A DNA stretch of 64,000 bases from assembly GCA_034509425.1 (NCBI GenBank), contig JAVTVJ010001709.1, positions 62,001 to 126,000 on the forward strand, written 5' to 3'. A program made the position numbers and the translations under genes. The notes beneath the pieces are model-generated. The model was not told where the DNA came from and ran no database searches. It saw nothing but the letters and a program-made list of their open reading frames with translations. Every line of letters begins with the position of its first letter. The first letter of the stretch is position 1. This document shows, piece by piece, positions 44,981 through 57,052 of this stretch. This DNA comes from Eopsaltria australis (taxonomy: Eukaryota; Chordata; Aves; Passeriformes; Petroicidae).

Positions 44981-47600
44981 GGTAGTAAGTTTGTATAAAT
45001 TGACTACGGAAGATCTTTTAAATGTAAATATTGTCAAGAAATTTGAGTAATTCACTGTTGCAGAGGATATCCTCCTAAAGCATTGTGCACTAAATGTATT
45101 GAAGAGGAACAGGAGCTGACTAGCCTTGTATTACATCTTGCTACCGGTTTAGGACTAGTTGAACTAGATTCAATATTGTGGTTCTGGATTTTCACAAAGG
45201 GGGTGAGGGGAGAATGAGACTCACAAGCTCAAATTTTAACTATCGAGTGCCGACGGTCAAACAGGGTGCCCTGCAGCACTGACGCAGTCAAATTTTCTCA
45301 GTGGGAGACATATAAAAAGCGATATGCTACTCAGATCTATACCAGGGGCCTAGAAGAATACTCCTGCTGCCGTGAAGATGGTTTACCCCGCCGCTGGTGG
45401 CAACCCAGTGGGCGGAGGCCTCGGCAGAGGAGTACACCTATGGGGGCCCCTGATGATCCTGAGCCTGCTCATGTACCCGACAATCAGCTTGCAAACTGAG
45501 AGTCAAGCCCAAACGAGGGGGCAAAACTTAACCACAGAGTGTAGGTTGTGCAAAGTGCCCCCTCAAGAAGGCCAAAGCCTATCTCCAGACCGCACTAATT
45601 AGACCCTTAGACGTTGTGAAAATGGAAAACTGAGAGGGCCCTGTGAGATTAACGGCACTCGATATAGGATCTGCAAATTGAACAACGAAGTAAATTGCTT
45701 CCTCTAGAATGCAAGATCCAAATACAAGCACCCAAAGCTCCTGGTCCGAAGTAATATAAACCATAAAAGACAAAAAAGAAATGTAGAACTTAAACATATA
45801 TCAGAATGTAAACTGTGTAATCAGACAGTATAAGTTGGTAGACAAATGAAATCAGTGTTTTTAGGATATTTTTAAATTAACCATAAATGTTATGATAACT
45901 CTAAATTAGATGTATGTGTAATAGAAAGAAAAACTTACTAAGTAAGACAGAATGTGGAATATGCAAATGATGATCAAGTATGCTTGCAATGTGAAAAAAC
46001 ATTTTGCTTTTTGAAAAACAAAGAGGGGATGGACCCAGAACATAGTATTAAACAGATAGCATTAAAAATAAAAAAGCAAGAATCAGAGATAAGAAAAAAA
46101 AAAAGGTTAGAGCAGGAAAAGTTACAGGTGTTAAGCAACCAATATGACCAAATAAAAAAGCAATATGATGAATAGAGATTACCAGCTCCCAGCCAAAATT
46201 TATTTATTGATTTAATGCAAGAAATTGCCACTGAACTGGAGTTGTCTAACTGTTAGATTTGTAGGGGATTAAAATCAGCAAAAAAATGGCCTTAGAAAAG
46301 AGAAGGGTTAACTCCAGAGCAGCTTCTAAAATAGAATCAAGAGCAAACCCCCAGATCTACTCAGAGACCCGAAAGTTGAATTTTAGATCAAAGGGTGATT
46401 AGAATAATTTGTGTCAGCCACAAAGGTAAAGAATACACTGAAGTAGTGAGATATACTCCCTGTATCTCCACCCTCACAGTTAACTCAAATGACAAGAGTA
46501 AAACTTAGCAGCCTGAAAAGCCGGCTGGATATTAGAGTCAAGAAAAAAATACAAGTTGTGAATAGAATAATAACATTAACCTGTGTTGGTACAAAAGCAC
46601 TGGAGCTAACCCTTTCCAATCCCTTGAAAATCTGAGAAAATATTGGCAAGAACCAGAAAACCTGAAAGTAAATTGGAAAACCCCCAATAAAATATACTAG
46701 ATATGTAGTAAAAAAGCATACAGTGAATTACCCCGTAAATGGAAAGGTTCATGTACTTTGAACATGATTCGGCCCTCATTTTTTACACTCCCAAAATCAG
46801 AGAGCAGTTTCCTAGGGGCACCTCTGTATGAAACCTTAAACAGGAAAAAAAGAGAGATCAACAAAGAGCTACCTATAGCTAAAAGTAATCAAAAGTGAGG
46901 AGAAGAAGACTGGCCTGCAGAAAGAATCATAGAGTACTATGGTCCTGCCACAAGGGCCCAAGACGAGAGCTATGGGTATCGGACCCCAGTGTATTTGCTT
47001 AACAAGTTAATTAGGCTCCAAGCTGTAGTAGAGGTAGTATCAAATCATACCTCAAATGCACTGGAGCTCCTAGCAACACAACACTCTCAAATGCGGGCAT
47101 TCGTTTATCAAAACAAGATTGCCCTAGACTATCTGTTAGCAGAGGAAGAGGGAGTCTGTGAGAAATTCAATAAATCTGAATGCTGCATTGAAATAAATAA
47201 CTATAGTGAGACTATTAGGGGCCTTGCAGCAGAAATCAAAAAAAGTAGCTCATGTCCCAGTCCAGAAATGGAATTCTATTTTACAAAAAACATAGTAGAA
47301 CAATTTATTCGAAAGAGCATGATAGAAAAGAATTATGTTCTTCATACTATGCTCAGTAGCAAGAATAATATTTATGCCATGTCTGATTCCGTGTTTTATC
47401 CAGCTAATCCATTCTATGGTACAGGGCATGCAAGCAGCAGCAATACCAATAGATCAAGAATTAGCCCCAAGAAAGATAGGACATCCCACAAATATCTCAA
47501 AAATTATAAAATTGAAAGAAGAAAAAGAAAGTAGTATAGCAACAGAAGCTCTAATGAAATTCGAGAAACAAATAAAAACCAATGAAAAATAAAGTATAAA
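44981..47600 (+). pseudogene. env: ERV-B env remnant with transmembrane subunit motif
   Basis: Surface-subunit pieces: a Cys-rich block at 45020-45110, PCSTDAVKFSQWETYKKRY (45269-45325) and a Lys/Glu-rich stretch (45954-46175). The transmembrane subunit is clearest at 46989-47534: a heptad-like region LQAVVEVVSNHTSNALELLATQ, then YQNKIALDYLLAEEEGVC and a C-x7-CC motif (Cys codons at 47157, 47181 and 47184), corresponding to the immunosuppressive-like and disulfide region of gamma-type Env. The membrane anchor appears in a different frame (47335-47592: ILCSVARIIFMPCLIPCFI), so a frameshift separates ectodomain from anchor. Earlier stops also disable it. Confidence 0.82.
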
Positions 47601-47652
47601 TATTTGTTAAAATGTTTTTTTATATTCTGAGCACGAATTAATGTTACCAGTT

Positions 47653-47668
47653 AAAAAGAGGGGGGAAT
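47653..47668 (+). promoter_or_regulatory. ERV-B polypurine tract
   Basis: AAAAAGAGGGGGGAAT immediately precedes the 3' LTR start at 47669. Confidence 0.9.
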
Positions 47669-48346
47669 TGTTATAAATAAAAGTGTGAAATTCGTGCTCA
47701 AATATGTAATATCGAAATATATAGTAAAAAAGGTTTAGTTGTAACCAGTTTTAGAACAAGCAGAGCCTGCCCAAGAAAAGAGTCGTAACCTCGCCCAGGG
47801 AACTGATTTACATCCCAAAGACAGCATTACAGAGAACAGCAGCACATCAGGAAAACATTCAGTCGACTCTTGATATCTACATTTCCAAGGAGAACTTCCC
47901 GGCAGAGCTGATGGCAGAACTGATCGACCAACTCCGAAAATCCCATCCCAGCTCAAGTGTTAACGACCAGATCGGACCGGGATAAGGAACATCATGAACC
48001 ATCAGATAACACCCCTGGAGGATGATGAAAAATCAATCAAACACAGGATGCATTTTTGTCCACCTCAGTTTCATGAATAGCATGCTTCATGAATATGGAG
48101 TGACAGAAACAATACCCAAAATCCGGACTTTATAGTCAAAACTGTATATAAACCAGCTGTTGGAAGCAGTCGGCGTGAACAGAGGGAGGTCTGATGCGAT
48201 AGAGGTCAGACCTGCGTTCACCCAGTGCCAATCCCGGGCTTGGCACTGTCTCCCTTTTCGATCGTGGCATTGCGTGTTTGAACTCTCGGACACGAAATAA
48301 ATTTTATATTTGTTTTACTATAAATTAAGCGTATTTATTTATAACA
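47669..48346 (+). repeat. ERV-B 3' LTR
   Basis: 678 bp, same structure as the 5' LTR with point differences clustered in the U3/R part (for example around 48100-48175) and a 3-base deletion after GAATATG. Confidence 0.95.
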
Positions 48347-49788
48347 GTAGTAACTGTGGGAAGGCTACTAGTGTGGGGGGGATCTTCCACAACAAGCAGA
48401 TTTCCCTCCCGGGTGGCTGTTGGTTGTGAGGCTGAACCTGATAGCATAGGGGTTAAAATGATTTTGGGGTTGGTGATAGTTTTAGGTTATGGGATCGATA
48501 AGCCCTGTAGGCCTTAGGTGTTGTTTTGTTAGAAGGGTAGTCATGAGAACGAGAACAGCACCTATGTGCTTTTCAGTGACGATTACTTACGACAAGATTA
48601 ATGAAACGATTGGGTAGGAAATATGAGTAAGAATAATAATTCACTTGCAACAATCCTGGGAAATGTAAGGGGGTAGTAAGAAAGGGGGGCTGAAACTTAT
48701 GCTTGAATGAAAACAATGTATCCAATAGAGTGGTGTTGAATTAATGATTAACTGATGATCGTAAGCTGGATATAGTATAAAATGTGTTAATTTTCAAACC
48801 CATGGTGGAGCTTGATCTGGATCTGACGACCCCTGCTCCCAGGGCCCTTTTATTAAAGCACCCATATAATCATTCCGTGATTATGTGTTTTCTTACGCTA
48901 ACAAACCCATAAAAACTGTGTTTTCTTATAGAGAAGTCCATGGTATAAGCAAGAGAAACTTCACTCGCTAAATGAATTGAGAAAAGACTTTCAAAGGTGG
49001 TAAACTGACTGAAAGTCAAAGTGTTGTCTTAATGTATTGTCAGCGGGAAAAATGGAGAGGTGGGGGGAGGAGATGTGTTCTAAAGATTTTGTTCTGGTTC
49101 TTGCGTTTTTTCCCCTTTTTTTAGGTTTGTTAATAAACTTTCTTTATATTCTTTAAAGTTTGAGCCTGCTTTGCCTACTCCCAATCCTTATCTCACAGCA
49201 AAAATCAGGTAAATTTTGGTAAGTGTGCTGGCGTTTGACCAGAAACTCAAATAGGCGAACTGAAACCACTACACCACCACAGCAGGAACTTGAGATAAAC
49301 ACAGACGGGAGGAATTTACAACAGGAAGGCACTAATTCCAAGCCTGGTGGAGGTGAGATCTGGTGAGCACATCCTGGTTAACACATCTCAACAAAAATTC
49401 CCAATGTGGAAAATTGCTGTAGGAAAGGAAGCAACTGCTCATATACATTATCACTCCAAGTTATGGGAATGGCATCTGTGAGTACCCTGTGGATACTCAG
49501 AACGTGGACTGTATAAAGGTGATACCCCCAGAAGAACAATTCTGGGACCCCCACCACCGAGAAGCCCAGAGTGAAGAAGGGCCAATGTGATGCCTCTGGA
49601 TTAATGGGTAATGACTGTCTTCTGCTTGACCTCTCTCTGTCTCCCCTCCCCCTCTCCCACATTTCTATTTCATCCTATCTCTCTACCTCACATTTACTGT
49701 CAAATTAAATCCGTACTATTGACTTTGGCATATGATCTTGTTTGCACCTTAATTCGGGAACAGGCATCTCTCACTAATCGGATCACAT

Positions 49789-51275
49789 CTTCCCTAGTTG
49801 GCTTAGTCATTAACTGTGCCAGGAATTTACCTTTAACACACTCCCAAAACCTAGACCATTTCCTGTCTGCTCTGTTGTATTTCCAGCAGACATCTGGTAG
49901 ATTGAAGTCCCCCATGAGAACAAGGACCAGTGATCTCAAGACTTCCTCAAGCTTCTCGTAGAATATTTTGTCTGTCTCTTCACTCTGATTGGGTGCTCTA
50001 TAACTGACTCCCACCAGGATATGTCTTGCTGGCCTTCTCCCTGATTCTTACCCATAAACACCCAACCCTTTCATCACTGTCATCAAGCTCTAGATAATCA
50101 AAACACTCCCTAATATACAGGGCTACCCGACTCCCTGTTCTTCCTTACCTGTCCCTTCTGAAGAGTTTTTAGCCATGCATTGCAGTACTCCAGTTGTGGG
50201 GGTCATCCCACCATGTTTCTGTGATGGCAACTATGTAATAGTTTTCCTGATGCACAATAGCTTCTAGCTCCTTCTGTTTGCTGCCCATGCTGTGTGCATT
50301 GGTGCAGAAGCACTTCAGTTGGGCTATTGATCCCACTGTTGGAAAACATACCAGTTCAAAAATATTTTTGTATCACTTTAGTCAGGTTTGTCCACCTTTG
50401 CCTCCGGGGAAATATACTGAAGCTTCTTTCTAGGTGAGGCCTGATGAACTTAACGTCTCAAAAGACCGGGAGTAGTGCAGAAGATACACAAGAGATAACA
50501 GCTATTAACGGTCATTAACAGACCATCAACTCCAAACAACACCCCTGGCTAGCTGGAGACACCCAGTCTGGAAAGAGAGGAATAAGAAAGAAGATCTAAT
50601 TAACATCGGAGGCGAGGAAATTTAGATCCAGTGAGAAACTGAATACTGGGGTTTGCTCAGCTCTAGACCAATGAACACTGACCCAATTCGTTTCTGAGTT
50701 TTGACTGTATAAAAATATCTGAAAAATCTTGTAAAAATCATGTATCATGGAATGATTCTCTCAGCACACCCGGGCTATGTGTGGATGAGATCATTTCTGT
50801 GGAACATCTTGGCCAGAATAAAGTAATGCCTTGACTCTCTAACATTTAAAAATGTTGTTGGAGGGTTTTTGTTTTTCCCTCAGTTTCAGTGACACCACCA
50901 CCTTTTTTTTGGGGAGATATCCTAATTCCTATGTGATCATTCCCAGGTGCCTCTGTGGTTTCTACCACATCAATAACCCTAGTGTCTTTGTTGATACATA
51001 GATCCCCAACCGCTACCTCCATTAAGATGGCTAGGGCATTGTATTCATCATTTCAAATGTGGCATTTCAAATGTGCTCCAGTGTACTCAGCACATAGTGG
51101 AGTAATCCAAAGGACCTTGCTAACACACTATCCCTTAAATATTGAAGTGCTGCCACCAGGCTTTTCTCTAAGGAGCCTAGTTTCATCCCTTTCCCCCATC
51201 AAATCTAGTTTAAAGCTCTTTTAATGAGCCCTGCTAACTGTTGCACAAAGACCCTGTTCCCCATTTGAGATAGGT
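49789..51275 (-). pseudogene. CR1 endonuclease region to ORF1 end, split by a solo LTR
   Basis: The frame 49700-50014 contains LVLMGDFNLPDVCWKYNRA and KFLAQLMTKPTRED, the CR1 endonuclease C-terminal block. After the solo LTR (50337-50894), CR1 sequence resumes and reaches the ORF1 esterase C-terminus, with the block QMGNRVFVQQLAGLIKRALN at 51205-51270. Not functional. Confidence 0.8.
50337..50894 (+). mobile_element. Solo LTR inside CR1, TSD CCAC
   Basis: 558 bp, TGTTGGAAAAC to CAGTGACA, with a perfect 4-bp duplication CCAC (50333-50336 and 50895-50898). TGTATAAAAATA (50707-50718) and AATAAAG (50818-50824) look like its TATA box and polyadenylation signal. The 4-bp duplication suggests an ERV1-type element unrelated in sequence to ERV-A and ERV-B. 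Confidence 0.9.
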
Positions 51276-51823
51276 TGTCATGGTTTAAAGGCCAGCTGGA
51301 ACTAAAAAACCATGAAGCCGCTTGCTCAATGCCTCTCTCTTTCCCCCTACTCCCTGGTGGAATGGGGAGGAAAATCGAAGTAAAAGTTGCATGTTGAGAT
51401 ACAAACAGTTTAATAATTGAAAATAAAGTAAAATGCAATAATAATGGTAAATAATAATAAAAAGGGAAAAAACAAGTGATGTATAATGCAATTGCTCACC
51501 ACCTGCTGACCCCCCTTCCCAAACCCAGATTGGCTCCTCTTCCAGTTACCTCCCCCCAGTTTATATACTGGGCATGATGTTCTATGGTGTGGAATATCCC
51601 TTTGATCAGTTTGGATTACCTGTCCCAGCTATGCTCCCTCAGTTTCTTTTGCAAACCTCCTCACTGGCAGAGCATGAGACAAGGAAAAAGTCATTGGCTT
51701 AGGAGAAACATGACTTAGCAAAAACACAAAACATAATTGTATCAACATCACTCTCATTCCGGATCCAAAACACAGCATTGTAACTGAGAAGAAAATAACT
51801 CCACTCTAGTGGAAATCAGGACA
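51276..51823 (-). mobile_element. Solo LTR inside CR1 ORF1 region, near-perfect TSD
   Basis: 548 bp on the minus strand, TGTCATGGTTTAAAGG to CAGGACA. Flanks are TAGGT (51271-51275) and CAGGT (51824-51828), a 4/5 match. Removing it rejoins CR1 esterase-domain sequence. It is related to the LTR at 60951-63218 (GTTGAGATA-AAA-AGTTTA block, then poly-purine). Confidence 0.82.
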
Positions 51824-51927
51824 CAGGTGTATGTTGTCTGTTGCCAACAGGCCTGGCATGGTGTAGACCAACCCATGATCAAAGAACCCAAAATGCTGCC
51901 GATGACACCAGCCTCAGTGCCAGGTTG

Positions 51928-52075
51928 TCGTGGTTTAGGAAAGGTACTCCCCCATTCAGTGCCCCTGCTGAGACTCTACAAACCACATGCTGCTCTCTCT
52001 TGCTCCCCTGCTTTCCCCTCCTCCTCCCAAAATGTAGATGTACTAGAAATGTAGATGTACAAAAAAAGCCAGACT
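51928..52075 (-). mobile_element. LTR fragment
   Basis: Begins TGTCGTGGTTTAGGAAAGG and resembles the first ~120 bases of the LTR at 7505-7969, then breaks off into a short direct repeat of AAATGTAGATGTAC (52030-52062). Confidence 0.7.
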
Positions 52076-52770
52076 AATTCCTTCCCCCTCCCCAAGTAAA
52101 CAAACTAATCAGAGCCAGCTAACTTTCCCATTTGTGGAATTGCTAAAAGAAAAACAAAAAACAAAAAAAAACAAACAAAAAAAAAGAACAGAAAAGGGGA
52201 AAAGGAGTGACTAACTTCTCTTTCATCAGAAGAATGGTGTGCTTTTATAATATTTTATTTATTTTTCATCCTTTGTTTTTCATATAAAATTCAGAAAGAA
52301 TTTATTAGGAAGATAACCATTGATAATATAATATTCACACCAGTATTGTGGTGTAGAAATTAGATGGTCTCTGTCCAGAGCCTTTCAAAGTGCTTAATCT
52401 TGCTTTGATGAATAGTTAGATGTGCCTGCAAAAAGGATGATCATCTAGGCTGGTCTCGTTCAATAGTTCACAAATTATAAGCTGGAAATACTATTGGAAC
52501 ATCTGATCAGTCTTCTTCATTCTATTTAATGGTATGCTGCTCTATATCTCCCTGCAATTCTTTACAGAAAGAAAAGAAAAAAAAGACCAAGAAAGTCCTT
52601 TAACCCACTACTGAAGGTGAAACATAGAGTTTTAAAAATTAGAATCATAGACAAAAGTTAGTTAAAATTAGTTGAAATAGACTCAGTAAGTAGACCCAGC
52701 TGAAATTAATTTAAAGAATCAATAACTAAAGAATTAGGTTTGAAGTAAGTTTAGAATATAAGTAAACAAT
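52076..52770. other. No recognisable feature
   Basis: AT-rich DNA with A-rich runs (52146-52185) and no gene. Confidence 0.5.
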
Positions 52771-53300
52771 TACTTGTCAATGGGTGTTTACTCAGCTGTG
52801 CTTGCAATGGGAAATAGAAAACACTGCTTCATAGATCTAAAGAAATGTAGACAGTTACTAATTTTTGTATTGAAAGAGAAATGTAGAAGGGGACTGGAAA
52901 TTCCCTTAGAAACAATTTGTATTGTCAAAGAACCAAAAGGCGAAAAGTTCAAACAGAGGAAGAGAAGTTTTACTTCATCATTCTAGCCCTCTCCTCAAAT
53001 TTCACGACCACCGACTCAAATTAAAGGACAAACTACACATGCTCAATTAGTATTCAACTAATTACCATACAAAGCGGGGAAATGGGAGGTATCGATATGA
53101 TGAATGTATCCTTATATTTTGAATATTCAAGACTTTTGTAAATATATAGATCTTGTATTGCTTTGTGCTTTTGCTCTGCGTATTAGGGAGCTATCCCACG
53201 CAGTTGCCCGATGCTGAAATAAACATACACTTTCTAACAGCCCTGTTAGAGAGTCTTTGTCCGTCTCGAGTTGGGTATTGATATTAGATCGATACTCATA
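52771..53300 (+). mobile_element. Possible retroviral remnant: Gag-like frame and LTR-like end
   Basis: A 70-codon frame (52774-52986) contains an internal MGNRKHCFIDLKK start that resembles a Gag matrix N-terminus. A purine run (AAAGCGGGGAAATGGGAGG, 53072-53090) is followed by about 200 bases with an AATAAA signal (53218-53223) and a TCTTTGTCCGTCTCGAG stretch, arranged like a 3' LTR after a polypurine tract. I could not find LTR ends or a target duplication, so this is a tentative call. Confidence 0.4.
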
Positions 53301-54825
53301 TTTTAGTAAATCAAAGGAACCATACCAGTCATTCCAAACTTAAAACACTAAACCTGAAGACACGCAGGCTAATTATAAAATAAATTACAATGATAACACT
53401 ACATGTTCACTAAACCGGACAAACTATCAATATGTCAACTGATGGTTACAATTAGCTATAGGCATAAGACTCTGCCAAAATGAATAAAAAACTGTTTATC
53501 AACACAGAGGCAAAATATAAAAGCATGAATACAAAACTGAAGTGATGAAAACAGTACAGAAAAATGAAGGTAATAGAGATGGCAATGGGAAACTACACAT
53601 GCATACTATATTCAGAAAGAGATGAGGGGGAGGGAACAAAACAGCTCATTTTCATTATAGGTTCTAAATTTAGTCTCATGCTAACTTAGCTTTCTGAAAT
53701 TCCCTCCAGGTTTCAGGGGGTAAAAAGCTTCATGGTTGCAATTTTTAAAGCTAACTAACCCTAAAACTAGAAGAAATTTAGGTTCTTCAAGATAATGTAT
53801 TCAAAAAAACCTTGTAGTTTTGGTCAGGTTTGGAGGGTTCATGAATAGCAAAGCCAGCTATTAACCATTAGTCTAAAAATAATATAAATCCTGCTTATTT
53901 GATCTGCATCCCGCATTAGCAATGTTACAACCAGATTTAGTAATATCTGGCTAATGGCCTGAATGACATTTTGCCGTATACTTGCCCTATGAAGAATTTC
54001 TTGTTTCCATTATTATTTCAAAAGACACATACTAAAACTGAAACAAAAGTTGAATCTGAAGTTTGGTATTAAAAACACATAGTTCCTCTATTCCACTAAA
54101 AAGGAATCAGGCTATAGAAAGAAGAATTGGCTAGTGCCAACTGAGCTTGCAACAACTTAATTTAAAAAAAGTAAAATGTATCTTATCAACATATAATTTA
54201 AATTAAAACTCCAATTTCTAGTTATTTCCCTCTCAATACTTGTGAAGAACTAGTGAAACATCTGTCTATACACAAACATTTAACAGTCATTCATTGCAGA
54301 ATTATTTACACCTTAGGTACTAGGACACTAAAAACATATGCATAGAGTATTTTTAAAGAATTCTTTCAGAGTTGTACTCCCTCATACAGCATGGATGCAT
54401 ATTTACTCTGAAATGATCTATGACAAAAGAACAAGGATTAGGAAGGCAGGAATTAAACAGTTCAATTTCAATATTCTACCCTCTATAGAACCACTGTAAA
54501 CATCAATGACAGCTTAGCCAACCAGCTTTCTAAAAGTTTATCACTTATTTGGAAATATAAATGATGTGACTTAATTTCTATTAATCCTTTTGCTACAACT
54601 TCTCTTGACAAAGCTCTAAATCATTCACATACTTACAGGTGTAAAAATCTGCTTAAGTCAACTTAGCATATATCACACCTTAGTAACTGTTCATTTAATA
54701 AATTCAGTCATCCATATTTTAAAAAATTCCTACAAAATAATGCTTTCATTGATTCCTTAAGTTTTAGCTTTTTTTTCAGATCCTGTACTGCATTAGTGTA
54801 TAACTCTGAACTTCATAAAGAGTGT
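53301..54825. other. No recognisable gene
   Basis: About 1.5 kb of AT-rich DNA with no long open frame and no repeat that I recognise. Confidence 0.55.
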
Positions 54826-55129
54826 TAGTAAGCTCTCTTCCCAGTTTGGTCAGACAAAACAATCCTTCCAGGCATGAGAACCAAGGTCACTATCACAGCC
54901 TCAGGCCCCAAAAAGTTTCAACAAAAGTGAATTAGGGGGGGAGCAAAATGGGAGAATATGACTTCATTACCCGAATCTGTAATTGAACAATTAACCTTTG
55001 ATATGCAAATACACCAAACTTATATCTGTCTGAAAAACTCGTGACCGTCGTCCATGTTGATTGCAACCTCTGCGAGGCTCCAGCACTGCCCAAGGTGTAT
55101 CTGTTAAAGGCCTTTAATAAAAACCCACT

Positions 55130-57007
55130 TGTAGTGGTTTTCAGTTCAGCTATTTGAGTTTCTGGCCAAATGCCAGCACACTTATCAAAATTTACCTGAT
55201 GTTTACTGTGAGATGAGGATTAGGAGTAGGCAAAGCAGGCTCAGACTTCATAGAGTATAAAGAAAGTTTATTAATACACTTAAGACAAAGAAAAAAACAA
55301 GAAAAACCAGAACAAACTCCTCAGACCATCCCTCCTTCCCCCACCTCTCCATTTCTTTCTCCCTGACAACACACAAAAGACAACACTTTGACCTCCAGTC
55401 AGCTTACCACCTCTGAAATAGTTCTTGCTTCAGTTCATTTAGGGAGAGAAGTCTCTTTTGTTTATACCATGGATTTTCTGTAAGAAAAAATACAGTTTTT
55501 TTATGGGTCTTCAGCCTCACCACCAGCCGCCGCCCGGAAAAAAAATCAGCTTAATGGTGGATCCCTCCCACACCACTAGCCTTCCCACAGCCACTATGGT
55601 GGGTTATGAACAGTCCTTGGGGTACCTTGTTAAGGATGAACAGTTCTATTGTAGCAACAAAGAAAATCCCTTCTTCTGTGTTGAGCAACACAGGTTCTCC
55701 TGACAACACAAGGTCTCTGGCATTCCCCCCGGGACCAGGGCTCTGGGTCACAGCCTCTCCTCTCTCTTGGTTCAAGTTTCTGTTGAAGGTTAGATTTAGT
55801 TCTTTTCCTCAGGAACTTTTTCTCCCATGGGTTGCTAAGACACAAATGACTGGGTACTTAAGAGAAACAAAGCACAAGGCTAGAGCCTTTCTCCTTGGCA
55901 GGGTGGGGCAAAATTGCCCCTCATAGAAGCAGGGCTTGACAACGCCAGATTTAGAGAGACTGAAAAGCAAGGGCAGGGGGGGAGGTCACTCTCTCTTGCT
56001 CGGGACCCTCGGAGCTGGACGGTCGGAGCTGCTGCCTGCTGAACCCACACCCCCTGAGAAGCCAGCACGGAGCTGCCGGTCTGTCTGCTGTGAGTCTCTG
56101 CCCTCTGCCCCATCCGGAGCCGACCTGCCTGCCACCAGCCCGCTCTGAGTTTTCTCCGCTACATTGTAGCGGGGCTTCCCCTGCACGTGGAGACCCCTTA
56201 CCGTCCCAGCTCCCTGTGTCCGGGGATCCTGCTGTGGCACCGACACCAGCTGCCCCCGAGGGTCTGTGGAACAAAGGCTCTCCTCCATCCCTCCGTGCTT
56301 CGGGCAGCTGCCATTTGCCGTGTGCTACCTGAGCTCACGCCGGAGCACCCCCTGCAGCCACCGGGGAATCATCACACCCAGAGCGCCCCTGCAGGCTGTG
56401 ACTAGAACTGCACCAAAGGGAAAAGGTGCCTGGAGCCGAGCAGGCTGCCACTGAGTTTCTAGTTCTGTTTGTTAGTTAACGTTATAGTTGTTGTTATTTG
56501 TTATCCTTGTTTTAGATATTAGTAAAGAACTATTATTCCTATTCCCATATCTTTGCCTGAGAGCCTCTTGATTTCAAATTTACAATAATTCGGAAGGAGA
56601 AGGGTTACAGTTTCCCATTCCAAGGGAGGCTCCTGCCTTCCTTAACAGACACCTGTCCTTCAAACCAAGACATTTCTCATCAGGCTGTACTTATTTCAAC
56701 ACCTACTTGTCTTTACCCAGGTATTTCAGTTCACTGGCTGCAAATAGAACCTCACATCCCCCCTTTGGACAATGTCTTCATATATTACAGGGAATTTATT
56801 TGCTCAGTCCCTAACCATGGTTCTCCAAAAGAATTTTCAGCTTCACTCTTGAAGCACTTCTCATACACCTCCCTCTAGGCATCGGTTCTGCTTTCCTCAC
56901 TGACTTTGAAGTCTCTATGTTGCATTTATGTAGATGTCCTCACTTGTTCCTCTCTCTGTGCAGGGTAGGATGGGTGTCTGCAAGTTTAGTCCAGGGATGG
57001 ATAGAGT

Positions 57008-57052
<45 letters not shown>

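Larger units (their letters stand above)
41602..48346 (+). mobile_element. ERV-B: pol-deleted ERV1 provirus, TSD GTAG
   Basis: 6745 bp, with LTRs at 41602-42281 and 47669-48346 and a perfect 4-bp duplication GTAG (41598-41601 and 48347-48350). It has a tRNA-Trp-type primer site with one change, a long gag frame, a nucleocapsid and protease in a broken frame, env remnants and a purine tract, but no RT, RNase H or integrase. LTR differences are roughly 2-3% by eye, so it is clearly older than the ERV-L. It is related to ERV-A in leader, gag, env and the R-region hairpin layout. Confidence 0.93.
40601..49273 (+). mobile_element. Long LTR-like element 'X', split by ERV-B
   Basis: Left part 40601-41601 and right part 48347-49273. 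Without ERV-B it is about 1.9 kb. It runs from CGTCCTGGGTTGG (first base probably mutated from T) to ACCACTACA and is flanked by CTACC (40596-40600) and CCACC (49274-49278). A second copy on the minus strand is at 55130-57659 with a perfect TSD. It contains an internal purine run, AAAGGGGGGGATGTGATG (41333-41350), and no open frame with a recognisable domain. Confidence 0.72.
40527..49788 (+). mobile_element. LTR family 'Y' copy, split by X and ERV-B
   Basis: The left part (40527-40600) and right part (49274-49788) are two halves of one LTR. Together they match the minus-strand copy at 6980-8008, including GCACAGTTG-CTG-CTCAAACACTGTCAAGGCCACAGAAGG on the left and GGCATCTCTCACTAATC on the right. 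A 5-bp repeat CTTCC flanks it (40522-40526 and 49789-49793), within CR1. TATA-like and polyadenylation positions are not certain. Confidence 0.7.
22340..51927 (-). mobile_element. One minus-strand CR1 LINE split over almost 30 kb
   Basis: The 3' end (CATAGAATCAC) is at 22340. CR1 segments follow in 3'-to-5' order: 22340-23639 (RT thumb to palm), 39566-40526 (RT fingers and the linker after the endonuclease), 49789-50336 and 50895-51275 (endonuclease back to the ORF1 end) and 51824-51927 (ORF1 esterase region). At each break the CR1 sequence resumes where it stopped: ...GATCTGTTC at 23639 continues with CATAACATTCCCTGGCACC at 39566. The interruptions are ERV-A, LTR Y (with X and ERV-B inside) and two solo LTRs. 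This is a single element used as a landing site at least four times. Confidence 0.82.

Noticed and set aside
57009..57048. A functional signal in the (TC)n tract
   Set aside because: It is a simple microsatellite inside element X, with a related shorter GA tract (about 41072-41086) in the other copy.
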